A stretch of DNA of 64,000 nt. Origin: Nocardia flavorosea (GTDB lineage Bacteria; Actinomycetota; Actinomycetes; Mycobacteriales; Mycobacteriaceae). Positions 41,545 through 51,144 of the stretch are shown piece by piece. Location of the stretch: NCBI RefSeq assembly GCF_015477805.1, contig NZ_JADLQL010000003.1, forward strand, positions 372,001-436,000, in the 5' to 3' direction. Each line of letters begins with the position of its first letter. The first letter of the stretch is position 1. Below the pieces are notes generated by a model. The model was not told the DNA's origin. It ran no database searches and was given only the letters and a program-made list of their open reading frames with translations. A program made the translations under genes and the position numbers.

Positions 41545-42774
41545 TCAGGCGATGGCGGAGGCCCGCGAGCGGCGGGCGACGAGCGCGCTGTACAGATACC
41601 ACCAGCTCCGGGTATTCGTGGGATCGAGGCCGGTGAGTTCGCCGATCCGCTGCATGCGGTAGTCGACGGTGTTGGGGTGCACGTTCAGCTGCCGGGCGGT
41701 GCGGGTGCGGTTGCGGTTGGTGTCGACGTAGGTCTGCAGCGTATGCAACAGTTCGCGGTGGTCGTCGAGTGGATCGAGCAGCCGGTCGAGGCGCGCGCGG
41801 CCTGCTCCGGGGCGGGTCAGCTGGTATTCCAGCGCCAGTTCGGTGAAGCGGTGGACCCGCGCCTCGAGTCCGAACTGTTCGACGATATCGAGCAGTTCGT
41901 GTGCCTGCCGGGTGGCGCCGGGTATGTCGGCGGCGTCGGCGGTGACGACTGTCGCGGTGATAGCCACATAGGTTGCGGCGGAAAGGTCGCGGACGAGATC
42001 GTCGATTTCGGTGTCGGTGCAGGAATCGGCCGGAACGAGAATGGTTCCGCCGTCGACCGAGAGCAGCGGTAGCGCCTGCCGATCCAGCCGGGTGGCCAGT
42101 GCGGATTGCAGCCTGCGTAGTTTGCGGCGGGCCACCACCTGCCGGTCCAGGCGCGGGTCGTTTTCGTCGGGGTGCGCCGGTACAGCCAGGGCGAGGACGA
42201 AATACCGGTCCGCGATGGGCACACTCGCCTCGCGCGCCATCGCGGCGGCGGTGTGGCCGCCGAGCAGCGCCGAGGTCACCGTGTGCACATCGGTGTGGTG
42301 CTCGGCGGTCGCGCTCTTGAGCTCGCGGACATAGGTTTTGCTCACCGTCGACGTGATCAGGGCCAGTAATTCGACCGACGCGGTGATGGCGGTGGCGATA
42401 TCGGTGCCGGGGACCTGGCCCGCCCGCGGAATCAGTAGTTCCAGGCCGGCTTTCAAGCCTTGGTGGGCGGCATGCAGGATGGTGCCGATCGCGACGCCGT
42501 CGCGTGCCCAGCCGGCGGCGGCGGATCGGAGCCGGTCCAGGCGCGGTGGCGGGCATTCGCCCCGCAGTCGCTGGATCATCCAGCGCAGACACACCCGCAC
42601 CACGGCGGTGAGTTCACCGCGCAATGCGGTATTCGGTGTGGTCGTGCCCAGCGTTCCGCACCGGGTGAGGGCGGCCACCACCTCGCGGGCCAGGCGGTGT
42701 ACGTCGGGTCCCGGTGGCGCGGGGAGATGCCTGCCCGCATCGGGTTCGTGGTGAACGGTGCTCTCGACAATCAC
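41545..42774 (-). CDS. PucR/CdaR-type transcriptional regulator
   Basis: Encodes 409 aa. The C-terminus has the PucR helix-turn-helix: LLHTLQTYVDTNRNRTRTARQLNVHPNTVDYRMQRIGELTGLD, read as TLQTYVDTNRNRTRTARQL and HPNTVDYRMQRIGELTGLD. The middle GGDEF-like region is typical of CdaR proteins, and the N-terminal half is helical. GTG 42774 has AGGAGG seven bases upstream. Its targets are unknown; a perfect palindrome lies about 120 bases upstream. It converges on the MerR gene. Confidence 0.9.
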   Translation of the reverse strand: MIVESTVHHEPDAGRHLPAPPGPDVHRLAREVVAALTRCGTLGTTTPNTALRGELTAVVRVCLRWMIQRLRGECPPPRLDRLRSAAAGWARDGVAIGTILHAAHQGLKAGLELLIPRAGQVPGTDIATAITASVELLALITSTVSKTYVRELKSATAEHHTDVHTVTSALLGGHTAAAMAREASVPIADRYFVLALAVPAHPDENDPRLDRQVVARRKLRRLQSALATRLDRQALPLLSVDGGTILVPADSCTDTEIDDLVRDLSAATYVAITATVVTADAADIPGATRQAHELLDIVEQFGLEARVHRFTELALEYQLTRPGAGRARLDRLLDPLDDHRELLHTLQTYVDTNRNRTRTARQLNVHPNTVDYRMQRIGELTGLDPTNTRSWWYLYSALVARRSRASAIA

Positions 42775-42893
42775 CGGGGGACCTCCTCGTCACCGCAGGA
42801 TCGATATGCCCACGGCGCGAGGGCCGGGGAACGAACCGGGGGCCGCGGCCGGTAGCGGTGGGGCGGGGCACCGGTTCACTCGACACGGTAATC

Positions 42894-42907
42894 TGAGCGG
42901 CCGCTCA
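42894..42907. promoter_or_regulatory. Perfect 14-bp palindrome
   Basis: TGAGCGGCCGCTCA is a perfect palindrome in the 268-bp gap between the PucR gene start (42774) and the end of the TetR gene (43043). It looks like a TetR-family operator. The only promoter it can serve in place is that of the PucR gene. Confidence 0.5.
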
Positions 42908-43042
42908 TGTTCTACTCCGCTTTCGGTGACGGGCGATTACCGGTGAATAGTTGCCTTTACCAGCGGAGATGTGCGCCCCGGTGCTGTTGTCGCGGGTGAT
43001 CTAGGGGGAATCCACCGAACCGCTCACTTTTCGGAATGCGGC

Positions 43043-43672
43043 TCAGGCGGCCGGTCGCCGCTCGATCTCGGACTCGATCCAGCGCCCTATCATCCGCGCG
43101 GTCATATTGACGGCCTCGAGACGCTGGCCGGCGTCGACCTCGAGGGCGGACGCTCGCAGAACGGCCGCGAACATCGTATTGATCAGGACGAAGGTCATGG
43201 TGTCGTATTCGTGATCGTCGCCCGGGCCGAGCAACTGGATCAGCATCACCTTGACCAGGATGCGCAGCCGCGGCTCGAATTCCGGTAAGCCGCTGCTGTA
43301 GAACTGAACTCCGGCCACCAGCGCGCGGACCAGTGGCGCGTTGGCCACCAACTCATCGGTGATGACTTCCAGTAGCCCGGCCACCAGTTTCTCCGGCGAT
43401 TCCGCCGATATACCGACCAGGCGCTGGGTGATCCGCTGCTCGATGGTCTCGAGCAATCGCTCCAGCAACTCGTCGACGATAACGGCCCGATCGGTGAAGT
43501 AACGATAGACGGTGCCGATACTGACGCCGGCCTCCGCCGCGATCCGATTCGTCGACGTATCGGCGATCCCGCGTTCACCGAAGAGCCGGGCAGCGGTGTC
43601 GAGAATATGCTCGCGAGTCGCCCGCGCTCGCTCCTGAGTCGGGCGCCTACGCTGACCTGCTCTGGCGGGCAC
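43043..43672 (-). CDS. TetR-family regulator
   Basis: Encodes 209 aa. A basic N-terminus leads into the HTH (ILDTAARLFGERGIADTSTNRIAAEAGVSIGTVYRYFTDR, in parts ILDTAARLFGERGIADTSTN and RIAAEAGVSIGTVYRYFTDR). The rest is a ligand domain of the common TetR_C type. GTG 43672 has AGGAGG five bases upstream. Its target could be the palindrome at 42894-42907, or genes elsewhere; no exporter lies directly next to it. Confidence 0.9.
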   Translation of the reverse strand: MPARAGQRRRPTQERARATREHILDTAARLFGERGIADTSTNRIAAEAGVSIGTVYRYFTDRAVIVDELLERLLETIEQRITQRLVGISAESPEKLVAGLLEVITDELVANAPLVRALVAGVQFYSSGLPEFEPRLRILVKVMLIQLLGPGDDHEYDTMTFVLINTMFAAVLRASALEVDAGQRLEAVNMTARMIGRWIESEIERRPAA

Positions 43673-43874
43673 CGTGTCCTCCTGTTCGTGCGCAAAAGAC
43701 GAGCGTGCTCAGCCTAGTGCGGGCAGGGGTCCTCGGATCGTGAATCGCCTGTGCGGGCTGCCGAGATTGCCGGTAGACCGGTGCGAACGCCGCCCGCACC
43801 CGGCAGCCGCTCGCGGCCCGGCCACGGCGCCGGTAGTGTGACCGCCGTTACGCGGGGAGTTGTGGGAGGTGCGG

Positions 43875-45248
43875 ATGGCAACGGATCGAGTTCCCCGCGG
43901 GCGTCTCGCCCGGGGTAGCGCGCTGGGCCGGCTCGCCGCGGGCCAGGCCATCCGGGAAGCCGGAACAAAGGTCGCCATGCTGGGCAAACCCGAACAGGCC
44001 CGGCGCGCACTCGCCGAACGATCCACCCTGCAGGCAGCACAGCAGATGGTCACGGTGCTGGGCGGTATGAAGGGCGCGGCCATGAAACTCGGGCAGATGC
44101 TGTCGGTCCTCGATATCGACCTGGTGCCGGAATCACACCGCGAACTCTTCCGGCGCAAACTCGCCGAACTCCGCGACCGTGCCCCGGAGTTCCCTTTCTC
44201 GGCGATGCGCACCGTTATCGAGGACGATCTCGGACGCCTCGCGGGAGTCTTCGCCGATATCGACGAGACACCGATCGCCGCCGCATCGATCGGGCAGGTC
44301 TACCGCGCCCGGCTGCGCGACGGGCGCACCGTGGCGGTCAAGGTCAAATACCCCGGCGTCGACGAAGCCGTGCACGCCGATATGCGTAATCTGAAACTCT
44401 TCGGCAAACTCTGGAAGGCCGCGCTGCCCAGCGCCGCCGACGCGGGTGTACTCGACGAGGTCGCCCGCAATATCGGCAGTGAACTCGACTATCCGCGCGA
44501 AGCGCGCAACCAGCGCCGCGTCGCACAGCGATATCGCGGGCACCCCTTCGTCACCGTTCCCGACTGCGTCGGCGAGTACTGCGGCCGCAACGTTCTCGTC
44601 ACCGAGTTCGTGGAAGGCCGGCCGTTCGAAGCGCTGCGGACCCTGCCCGACGACGACCGTGCCCGCCTCGGCGAACTCATCTACCGCTTCTACATCAACT
44701 CCCTGTTCACCGACTACGAATTCTGCGGCGACCCGCACCCTGGAAATATGATGCTCGCCGCGGACGGACGGCTGGTCTTCGTGGATTTCGGCCTGTACCA
44801 CCGGATGGACCCGGTGCACGCCGATTTCGAACGCGACTGCCTGCGCGCCGCCGGGCAGCTACGCGGCCACGACCTCTACGACGCGTGGGTCGGCCGCGGG
44901 ATCATCGACCCGCGGGCCGGTGTCACCGTGGACGAATGCCTGAACTATGTCTGGGCGGCCGCGGGCTGGCATCTGCTCGACGACGAGGTCACCATCACGC
45001 CCGAACTGGCCACCGGAGCGGTGGTGCTCGCCATGGATCCGCGGGCGACCGAGTTCCGCGGTATGCATCAGCAGTCCCTGCCGCCCGAGCACGTTTTCTC
45101 CCGCCGCGCGGACCTGTTCACGTTCGCGGTGCTCGGCCAGCTGGTCAGCACGAACAATTGGCACCGGATCGCCCGGGAGTGGCTGGCGGACGAGGCCCCC
45201 ACCACCGAGATCGGTTGGGCGGTCGCGGAGTGGCGAGCCCGCTGCTGA
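43875..45248 (+). CDS. ABC1/UbiB-family atypical kinase
   Basis: Encodes 457 aa. The family's KxGQ motif appears as AAMKLGQMLS (about residues 77-86). The Ala-rich nucleotide loop AAASIGQVYRA, the invariant lysine in VAVKVKYPG, and the catalytic-like DPHPGNM and VFVDFGLYHRM follow. These proteins are ADCK-type ATPases that support isoprenoid-lipid or quinone metabolism; this organism would use menaquinone. ATG 43875 follows GGGAGG; the TTG at 43860 is less likely. It stands alone and converges on the F420-type oxidoreductase. Confidence 0.93.
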   Translation: MATDRVPRGRLARGSALGRLAAGQAIREAGTKVAMLGKPEQARRALAERSTLQAAQQMVTVLGGMKGAAMKLGQMLSVLDIDLVPESHRELFRRKLAELRDRAPEFPFSAMRTVIEDDLGRLAGVFADIDETPIAAASIGQVYRARLRDGRTVAVKVKYPGVDEAVHADMRNLKLFGKLWKAALPSAADAGVLDEVARNIGSELDYPREARNQRRVAQRYRGHPFVTVPDCVGEYCGRNVLVTEFVEGRPFEALRTLPDDDRARLGELIYRFYINSLFTDYEFCGDPHPGNMMLAADGRLVFVDFGLYHRMDPVHADFERDCLRAAGQLRGHDLYDAWVGRGIIDPRAGVTVDECLNYVWAAAGWHLLDDEVTITPELATGAVVLAMDPRATEFRGMHQQSLPPEHVFSRRADLFTFAVLGQLVSTNNWHRIAREWLADEAPTTEIGWAVAEWRARC

Positions 45249-45273
45249 TCCGGCGGGCACGGTTGTGGCCGGG

Positions 45274-46290
45274 TCAGCCCAGCGCGGTGGCGAGGTCGGC
45301 GATCTGGTCCACCGGTGGATCGTAGCCAGGGAAATAGCAGCACACCCGGTCGGCGACATCGGCGAAGCGGCGGGTGATCTCGGCGGCGCACTCTTCCGGG
45401 GTGCCCCGTACCGCGAGTGTTTCGAGCACGGGCTCCGAGATCCGATCGAACATGGTCATGATGTCGCCGGATTTGGAGAGGGCGTTGAGTTCCGGCTGCA
45501 GGTCCCCCCAGCCCTCGATGTCGAGGACGGGCCGGTACGCCGGAGTCGAGCCGTAGAAGGCGAGCAGCCCGCGCACTCCGGTCGACGCCGCCGCGAGTTC
45601 GTCGGCGGAGCGGCCCATTGCGACGATGACCTGTGGGTACAGGGGAAATTCCGTACGCCCCGCGCGTTTCATCCCCTCGGTCACCGCGGGCAGCGTGCGC
45701 TCCCGGAAATGGCGGTGACTGTGGAACGGCATCACCAGCAGCCCGTCCGCGACCTCCGCCGCGGTGCGAGTCATCACCGGACCCAGCGCGCCGAGCAGCA
45801 CCGGCGGAGGACCGTACGGGTTGGGACCGGGCACGAATGTCGGGGGCATCAGCGTGTGCCGGGTGTACTCGCCCCGGAAATCCAACGGGGTGCCGTCCTG
45901 CCAGGAGGTGAGAATTGCCCGCACCGCCAGCACGATCTCCCGCATCCGGGCCGCCGGGGCCGACCAGGTCGCGCCGTAGCGTTTCTCGATATGCGGCCGG
46001 ATCTGGGAGCCGAGCCCGAGCCGGAACCGCCCGCGTGACATCAGTTGCAGATCCCAGGCCGCGTGCGCGAGATGCATCGGGCTGCGCGGCAGGGCGATCG
46101 CGACATTGGTCATCAGATCGGTGTCCACCCGACCCGCCACCGCCGCCAGCGGCAGCAGCACATCGTGCGGGCCTTCGAAGGTGAACAAGCCGGCGGCACC
46201 GGCCTCCACAAGGGCGCGGGCGCGCTCCTCGCAACGATCCGGGCGGGCATCCAACTGGAGATCGAGCAGCATCAACCCATCCAAGTGCAT
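45274..46290 (-). CDS. LLM-class F420-dependent oxidoreductase
   Basis: Encodes 338 aa with the luciferase-like TIM barrel: FTFEGPHDVLLPLAAVAG, NVAIALPRSPMHLAHAAWDL, GRFRLGLGSQIRPHIEKRYG and PPVLLGALGPVMTRTAAEVADGLL (the last in parts GALGPVMTRTAAEVADG). This matches the TIGR03617-type F420 subfamily. It should use reduced F420 for hydride transfer; the substrate is unknown. It is 34 bases downstream of the small ORF after the Uma2 gene and may be transcribed with them. Confidence 0.9.
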   Translation of the reverse strand: MHLDGLMLLDLQLDARPDRCEERARALVEAGAAGLFTFEGPHDVLLPLAAVAGRVDTDLMTNVAIALPRSPMHLAHAAWDLQLMSRGRFRLGLGSQIRPHIEKRYGATWSAPAARMREIVLAVRAILTSWQDGTPLDFRGEYTRHTLMPPTFVPGPNPYGPPPVLLGALGPVMTRTAAEVADGLLVMPFHSHRHFRERTLPAVTEGMKRAGRTEFPLYPQVIVAMGRSADELAAASTGVRGLLAFYGSTPAYRPVLDIEGWGDLQPELNALSKSGDIMTMFDRISEPVLETLAVRGTPEECAAEITRRFADVADRVCCYFPGYDPPVDQIADLATALG

Positions 46291-46324
46291 CCGGGGACAC
46301 GTCGTGGCCGAACGGTCGAACGGA

Positions 46325-46486
46325 CTACCAGGGCGGCTCCCCGGTCCGACGTACGCCGCTGGGATCCCTGCTGCGCTGTTCCCGGACGAGTTCTTCCTCG
46401 GTCAGGAATGGGTTGTGGTCCATCCCGGCGAGCTCGGTCAATGCTTTCCACTGGCGATACACCTGTACCGGTTCCGGTACCGCCAC
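46325..46486 (-). CDS. Hypothetical 53-aa protein after the Uma2 gene
   Basis: A 53-codon frame starts with GTG four bases after the Uma2 stop and ends at TAG. GAGG lies nine bases before the GTG, and an in-frame TAG just upstream fixes the frame. The protein reads as natural coding sequence: VYRQWKALTELAGMDHNPFL, then TEEELVREQRSRDPSGVRRT, ending EPPW. It is highly charged and predicted helical in its middle. I do not recognise a family. Close spacing and shared strand suggest a link to the Uma2 protein. Confidence 0.6.
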   Translation of the reverse strand: MAVPEPVQVYRQWKALTELAGMDHNPFLTEEELVREQRSRDPSGVRRTGEPPW

Positions 46487-46490
46487 GTGC

Positions 46491-47054
46491 TCAGGCCTCG
46501 AGGTCTATCTCGGCGGCGAAAGGTGCCGATACTTTGACGACACCTGTGTACATGTCACCGGTCCGGTACGTTCTGGTCGCCGGGTCGAGTACGTAGGTGT
46601 AGACCAGCGGTACTCCGGTCGCAGCCTGCTCGACCCGCCAGTAGAAGGCGATACCCGCTTTCGCGTACTGGTCGACCTTCACGATCCGGTCGGTGGTCTC
46701 CGAGCCGGGGGAGACCACCTCCACGACCAAGAGCACATGTTCGGGGCGGGTGGGCGCGATATCGATCGTGTCCGCGCGGTACACCACCACGTCGGGTCGG
46801 CGATTGGTGAGCGGGACATCGTGCAGCCGCACATCGAAGTCGGTATCGGCGTTCCAATCCGATCCACCGGCGGTATCCAGCGCGTTCGCGAGGAGACGTG
46901 CCAACCGGTTGTGGCGTTTTGACGCGCTGGGGCGCACGACCACCATCCCGTCCACGACCTCGATGCCCGCACACTGCTCCTCGGACCAGGAGTCGTACTC
47001 CGCTGCCGTGATCTGTTGGTGCATCCAGGCCGGCGTTATCGACTCGACAGACAT
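46491..47054 (-). CDS. Uma2-family (DUF820) restriction-fold endonuclease
   Basis: Encodes 187 aa, typical for Uma2. The PD-(D/E)xK core is visible: RRPDVVVY with Asp88, LLVVEVVSPGSETTDR with Glu112, and Lys in the following KVDQYAKAGIAFYW. The full catalytic set appears intact, so nuclease activity is possible, though the family's biological role is not established. ATG 47054 has GGGAGGAG seven bases upstream; the ATG at 47078 would place that sequence inside the gene. Followed closely by a 53-codon ORF. Confidence 0.88.
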   Translation of the reverse strand: MSVESITPAWMHQQITAAEYDSWSEEQCAGIEVVDGMVVVRPSASKRHNRLARLLANALDTAGGSDWNADTDFDVRLHDVPLTNRRPDVVVYRADTIDIAPTRPEHVLLVVEVVSPGSETTDRIVKVDQYAKAGIAFYWRVEQAATGVPLVYTYVLDPATRTYRTGDMYTGVVKVSAPFAAEIDLEA

Positions 47055-47163
47055 GACACAGCTCCTCCCGTACAGCACGGGGCGGGGCGGTTCCCGCTGG
47101 CCTCAGTGTACAAGCGCGCCTTCGCCCGCATGCCTCATGGACCTCCCCCGGGAAACGCGCGAC

Positions 47164-47205
47164 GCCGGGCGCGGACCGCCTTCCGGAGAAGGGATCGCGC
47201 CCGGC
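47164..47205 (-). terminator. Hairpin downstream of kgd
   Basis: GCCGGGCGCG (47164-47173) pairs perfectly with CGCGCCCGGC (47196-47205). It lies 17-58 bases beyond the kgd stop and before the Uma2 gene on the same strand, so it can end the kgd transcript. Confidence 0.65.
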
Positions 47206-47221
47206 GCCGCACGGGTTCTTA

Positions 47222-50200
47222 TCAGCTGGTGGGCTCGAACGCCTCGTCGATGATCTCGGCCTGCTCCACCGCGTGCACCTTGCTCGAACCCGAGGACGGG
47301 GCCGACATGGCACGGCGCGAGATACGGCGCAGGCGGCCCAGCCGCTCGGGCAGCAGCTCCGGCAGGTTCAGGCCGTAGAACGGCCACGCACCCTGGTTCT
47401 CCGGTTCCTCCTGCACCCACGCGATCTCGGTGGCGTTGGTGTAGCGCTCCAGTGCTTCGTTCAACCGGAACTTCGGCATCGGATACAGCTGCTCGACCCG
47501 GACGATGGCGATATCGTCACGCTTGCGCTTGGTCTTCGCGGCGGCCAACTCGTAGTAGAGCTTGCCGCTGGTCAACAGGATGCGCTTGACCGCGTTGCGA
47601 TCGCCGATGCCCTGTTCGTATGTGGGCTCGTCGAGCACCGAACGGAACTTGCTCTCCGTGAACTCCTTCAGATCGCTGACCACTGCCTTGTTGCGCAGCA
47701 TCGACTTCGGTGTGAAGACGATCAGCGGACGGCGAATACCGTCCAGCAAATGCCTACGCAGCAGGTGGAAGTAGTTCGCCGGGGTGGACGGTACCGCCAC
47801 GGTCATCGAACCCTCTGCACACAACTGCAGGAAACGCTCGATCCGACCGGAGGTGTGGTCGGGACCCTGGCCCTCGTGCCCGTGCGGCAGCAACAGCACG
47901 ACCGAGGACAGCTGACCCCATTTCGCCTCACCGGACGAGATGAACTCGTCGATGATCGACTGCGCGCCATTGACGAAATCGCCGAACTGCGCTTCCCACA
48001 GCACCAGTGCGTCCGGGTTGCCCAGCGAATAGCCGTACTCGAAGCCGACGGCGGCGAATTCGCTCAGCGCCGAATCGTGCACCGCGAACCAGCCCGGATC
48101 GGCGCTGTTGATGTTGTGCAGCGGGGTGTACTCGGCGGCGGTCTTACGGTCGATGATCACCGCATGCCGCTGAGTGAAGGTGCCGCGCCGCGAATCCTGA
48201 CCCGTCAACCGCACCGCGCGGCCCTCGTCGATCAGTGTGCCGAACGCCAGCAACTCGGCGAACGCCCAGTCGACCTTGCCCTCGTAGGCCATGTCGCGAC
48301 GTTTGTCCAGCACCGGCTGCACACGGGGATGCACGCTGAAACCGTCGGGCACGTCGATGAATGCATCACCGATCCGCTGCAACACCGACTTGTCGACGGC
48401 GGTCAGCACGGTGGAGGGTACCTTCTGGGTATCCTCGACCGATTCGCTCGGCTCCGGCGGATACTTCTCCAGCTCCCGGACCTCGTTGAAGACCCGCTCC
48501 AGTTGCCCCTGGTAATCGCGCAGCGCGTCTTCTGCCTCCTTCAACGAGATATCACCGCGGCCGATCAGGCTTTCGGTGTAACTCTTGCGCACGCTGCGCT
48601 TGGTATCGATGACGTCGTACATGTACGGCTGGGTCATCGACGGGTCGTCGCCCTCGTTGTGGCCGCGGCGGCGGTAGCAGATCAAATCGATGACCACGTC
48701 CTTGCGGAACTTCTGCCGGAAATCGACCGCCAGCCGGGCGACCCAGTCGCACGCTTCGGGATCGTCACCGTTGACGTGGAAGATCGGGGCACCGATGAAC
48801 TTCGCGATATCGGTGGAGTATTCGGTGGAACGGCTGTTCTCCGGCGCGGTGGTGAAACCGATCTGGTTGTTCACCACGATGTGGATGGTGCCACCGACGC
48901 GGTACCCGCGCAGACCCGACAGGTTCAGGGTCTCGGCGACCACGCCCTGGCCGGCGAACGCGGCGTCGCCGTGCAGCATCAGCGGTACGACCGAGAAGCC
49001 CTCTTCGTCGTCACCCTTGTCCAGCAGATCCTGCTTCGCGCGGACCAGACCCTCGAGTACCGGGTCCACCGCTTCCAGATGCGACGGGTTGGCGGTCAGC
49101 GAGACCTCGATCTCGTTGTCGCCGAACATCTGCAGGTAGGTGCCGCGCGCGCCGAGGTGGTACTTCACATCGCCCGAGCCGTGCGTGGCGGCCGGGTTCA
49201 TATTGCCCTCGAACTCGGTGAAGATCTTCGAGTACGGTTTGCCGACGATATTGGCCAGCACATTGAGCCGGCCGCGGTGCGGCATACCGATCACGACCTC
49301 GTCGAGCGAATGCTCGGCGCACTGGTCGATCACCGCGTCCATCATCGGGATGACCGATTCGGCGCCCTCCAGCGAGAACCGCTTCTGCCCGACGTACTTG
49401 GTCTGCAGGAAGGTTTCGAACGCCTCGGCCGCATTGAGCCGGTTGAGGATGTACTTCTGCTGGGCGACCGTCGGTTTCACATGCTTCTGCTCGACCCGGT
49501 CCTGGATCCACTTCAGCTGTTCGGGTTCCAGGATGTGGGTGTACTCCACACCCACATGCCGGCAGTAGGCCTCGCGCAGCACCGAAAGCACATCGCGCAG
49601 CTTCATCCGTTCCTGGCCGTGGAAACCACCCACGTTGAACTCGCGGTCGAGGTCCCACAGGGTCAGGCCGTGCTGGATGACGTCCAGGTCCGGGTGGCTC
49701 TGGAACTTTTCCTTGACCAGGCGTAGCGGATCGGTATCGGCCATGAGGTGGCCGCGGTTGCGGTAGGCCGCGATCAATTCCAGTACGCGGGTGCTCTTGT
49801 CGACCCCGCGCTCCTGAATATCCTTGCGCCAGCGGATCGGCTCGTACGGCACACCCAGGCCGTGGAAGATCTCGTCGTAGAACTCGTCGGCGATGAGCAG
49901 CTTGTGGATGGTGCGCAGGAAATCACCGGATTCCGCGCCCTGGATGATGCGGTGATCGTAGGTCGAGGTCAGCGTCATGAGCTTGCCGATGCCGACTTCG
50001 GCGATCCGTTCGTCGCTCATTCCCTGGAACTCGGCCGGGTACTCCATGGCGCCCGCGCCGATGATCGCGCCCTGTCCCTGCATCAGCCGCGGTACGGAGT
50101 GCACGGTGCCGATGGTGCCGGGGTTGGTCAGCGAGATGGTGACTCCGCTGAAATCCTCGGCGGTCAGTTTGCCGTCGCGGGCGCGGCGGACGATGTCCTC

Positions 50201-51019
50201 GTAGGCGGTGTGGAACTGGGCGAAGGTCATCTCTTCGCAGCCCTTGATGGCCGCGACCACAAGGGAGCGGCTGCCGTCCTTACCGGGCAGATCGATGGCC
50301 AGCCCGAGGTTGGTGTGGGCGGGGGTCACCGCGTTCGGTTTACCGTCGACCTCGGCGAAATGCCGGTTCATGTTCGGGAACGCCTTCACTGCCTGCACGA
50401 TCGCGTAACCGAGCAGATGGGTGAACGAAATCTTCCCGCCGCGGGTACGGGCGAGGTGGTTGTTGATGACGATCCGGTTGTCGATCATCAGCTTGGCCGG
50501 TACGGCCCGCACGCTGGTGGCGGTCGGGATGGTCAGCGACGCCGACATGTTCTTGGCGACCGCCGCGGCGGCACCGCGCAGTACCTTCTTCTCTTCGGTG
50601 GCCGAGGGTTTCGGTTTCGGTGCGCCGGAGGTCGGGGCGGCGTTGGAGGTCGGCGCCGGGGTGGTTTTCGGCGCGCGCTGTTGCTGCGCCGCCGCGGAGG
50701 TTTTCGCCGCGGCGGTGGCGGGTGCCGCAGGCTTGGGTGCCGCAGCCGGAGTGGCCGCGCCGGCCGGGGTGCCGGGGGCGGCGGCGCGGGTCTGTACGGA
50801 GGCCGCCTCGGCCGGTACGGGGGCGGAATTCACCGTACGGGCCGCCGGTGCCTGGGCGGCCTGGGTGGTGTTGCCGGAATCACCGGAGGTCTCGGGGGTG
50901 TAGTCGGCGAGGAACTCGTGCCAGCTTGCGTCGACCGAGGATGGATCCTGTTTGAACTTCTGATACATCTCGTCGACCAGCCACTGGTTCTGACCGAACT
51001 GGGATTTTGAGCTGCTCAC
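47222..51019 (-). CDS. kgd: Multifunctional 2-oxoglutarate metabolism enzyme
   Basis: Encodes 1265 aa, the actinobacterial fusion of an E2-type succinyltransferase domain with a ThDP-dependent 2-oxoglutarate decarboxylase/dehydrogenase E1. The N-terminus SQFGQNQWLVDEMYQKF is followed by an Ala/Pro-rich linker in place of a lipoyl domain. The acyltransferase part includes STYDHRIIQGAESGDF, and the E1 part HRGRLNVLANI, HGDAAFAGQGVV and NNQIGFTTAPE. The C-terminus SRRAMSAPSSGSSKVHAVEQ matches Rv1248c. It links the TCA cycle to glutamate and is controlled in relatives by the FHA protein GarA. GTG 51019 is chosen from alignment; ATG 51037 is an alternative. Confidence 0.96.
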   Translation of the reverse strand: MSSSKSQFGQNQWLVDEMYQKFKQDPSSVDASWHEFLADYTPETSGDSGNTTQAAQAPAARTVNSAPVPAEAASVQTRAAAPGTPAGAATPAAAPKPAAPATAAAKTSAAAQQQRAPKTTPAPTSNAAPTSGAPKPKPSATEEKKVLRGAAAAVAKNMSASLTIPTATSVRAVPAKLMIDNRIVINNHLARTRGGKISFTHLLGYAIVQAVKAFPNMNRHFAEVDGKPNAVTPAHTNLGLAIDLPGKDGSRSLVVAAIKGCEEMTFAQFHTAYEDIVRRARDGKLTAEDFSGVTISLTNPGTIGTVHSVPRLMQGQGAIIGAGAMEYPAEFQGMSDERIAEVGIGKLMTLTSTYDHRIIQGAESGDFLRTIHKLLIADEFYDEIFHGLGVPYEPIRWRKDIQERGVDKSTRVLELIAAYRNRGHLMADTDPLRLVKEKFQSHPDLDVIQHGLTLWDLDREFNVGGFHGQERMKLRDVLSVLREAYCRHVGVEYTHILEPEQLKWIQDRVEQKHVKPTVAQQKYILNRLNAAEAFETFLQTKYVGQKRFSLEGAESVIPMMDAVIDQCAEHSLDEVVIGMPHRGRLNVLANIVGKPYSKIFTEFEGNMNPAATHGSGDVKYHLGARGTYLQMFGDNEIEVSLTANPSHLEAVDPVLEGLVRAKQDLLDKGDDEEGFSVVPLMLHGDAAFAGQGVVAETLNLSGLRGYRVGGTIHIVVNNQIGFTTAPENSRSTEYSTDIAKFIGAPIFHVNGDDPEACDWVARLAVDFRQKFRKDVVIDLICYRRRGHNEGDDPSMTQPYMYDVIDTKRSVRKSYTESLIGRGDISLKEAEDALRDYQGQLERVFNEVRELEKYPPEPSESVEDTQKVPSTVLTAVDKSVLQRIGDAFIDVPDGFSVHPRVQPVLDKRRDMAYEGKVDWAFAELLAFGTLIDEGRAVRLTGQDSRRGTFTQRHAVIIDRKTAAEYTPLHNINSADPGWFAVHDSALSEFAAVGFEYGYSLGNPDALVLWEAQFGDFVNGAQSIIDEFISSGEAKWGQLSSVVLLLPHGHEGQGPDHTSGRIERFLQLCAEGSMTVAVPSTPANYFHLLRRHLLDGIRRPLIVFTPKSMLRNKAVVSDLKEFTESKFRSVLDEPTYEQGIGDRNAVKRILLTSGKLYYELAAAKTKRKRDDIAIVRVEQLYPMPKFRLNEALERYTNATEIAWVQEEPENQGAWPFYGLNLPELLPERLGRLRRISRRAMSAPSSGSSKVHAVEQAEIIDEAFEPTS

Positions 51020-51144
51020 AGCAGGTGTTCGCCTCATTTCGTTCTTCGCGCTGCGACGTTTGTGACGTGCCCGGCACCGGGGATCGGTGGATGGGTACCG
51101 ATACGCCCTCTGACGAGGATAGGCCCCTGTGCCCATCGGCAACG

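Noticed and set aside
47273..49726. An 817-codon open frame on the plus strand
   Set aside because: It is exactly antisense to kgd, whose conserved protein is certain. Its Gln/His/Arg-rich sequence is the usual shadow of a GC-rich gene.
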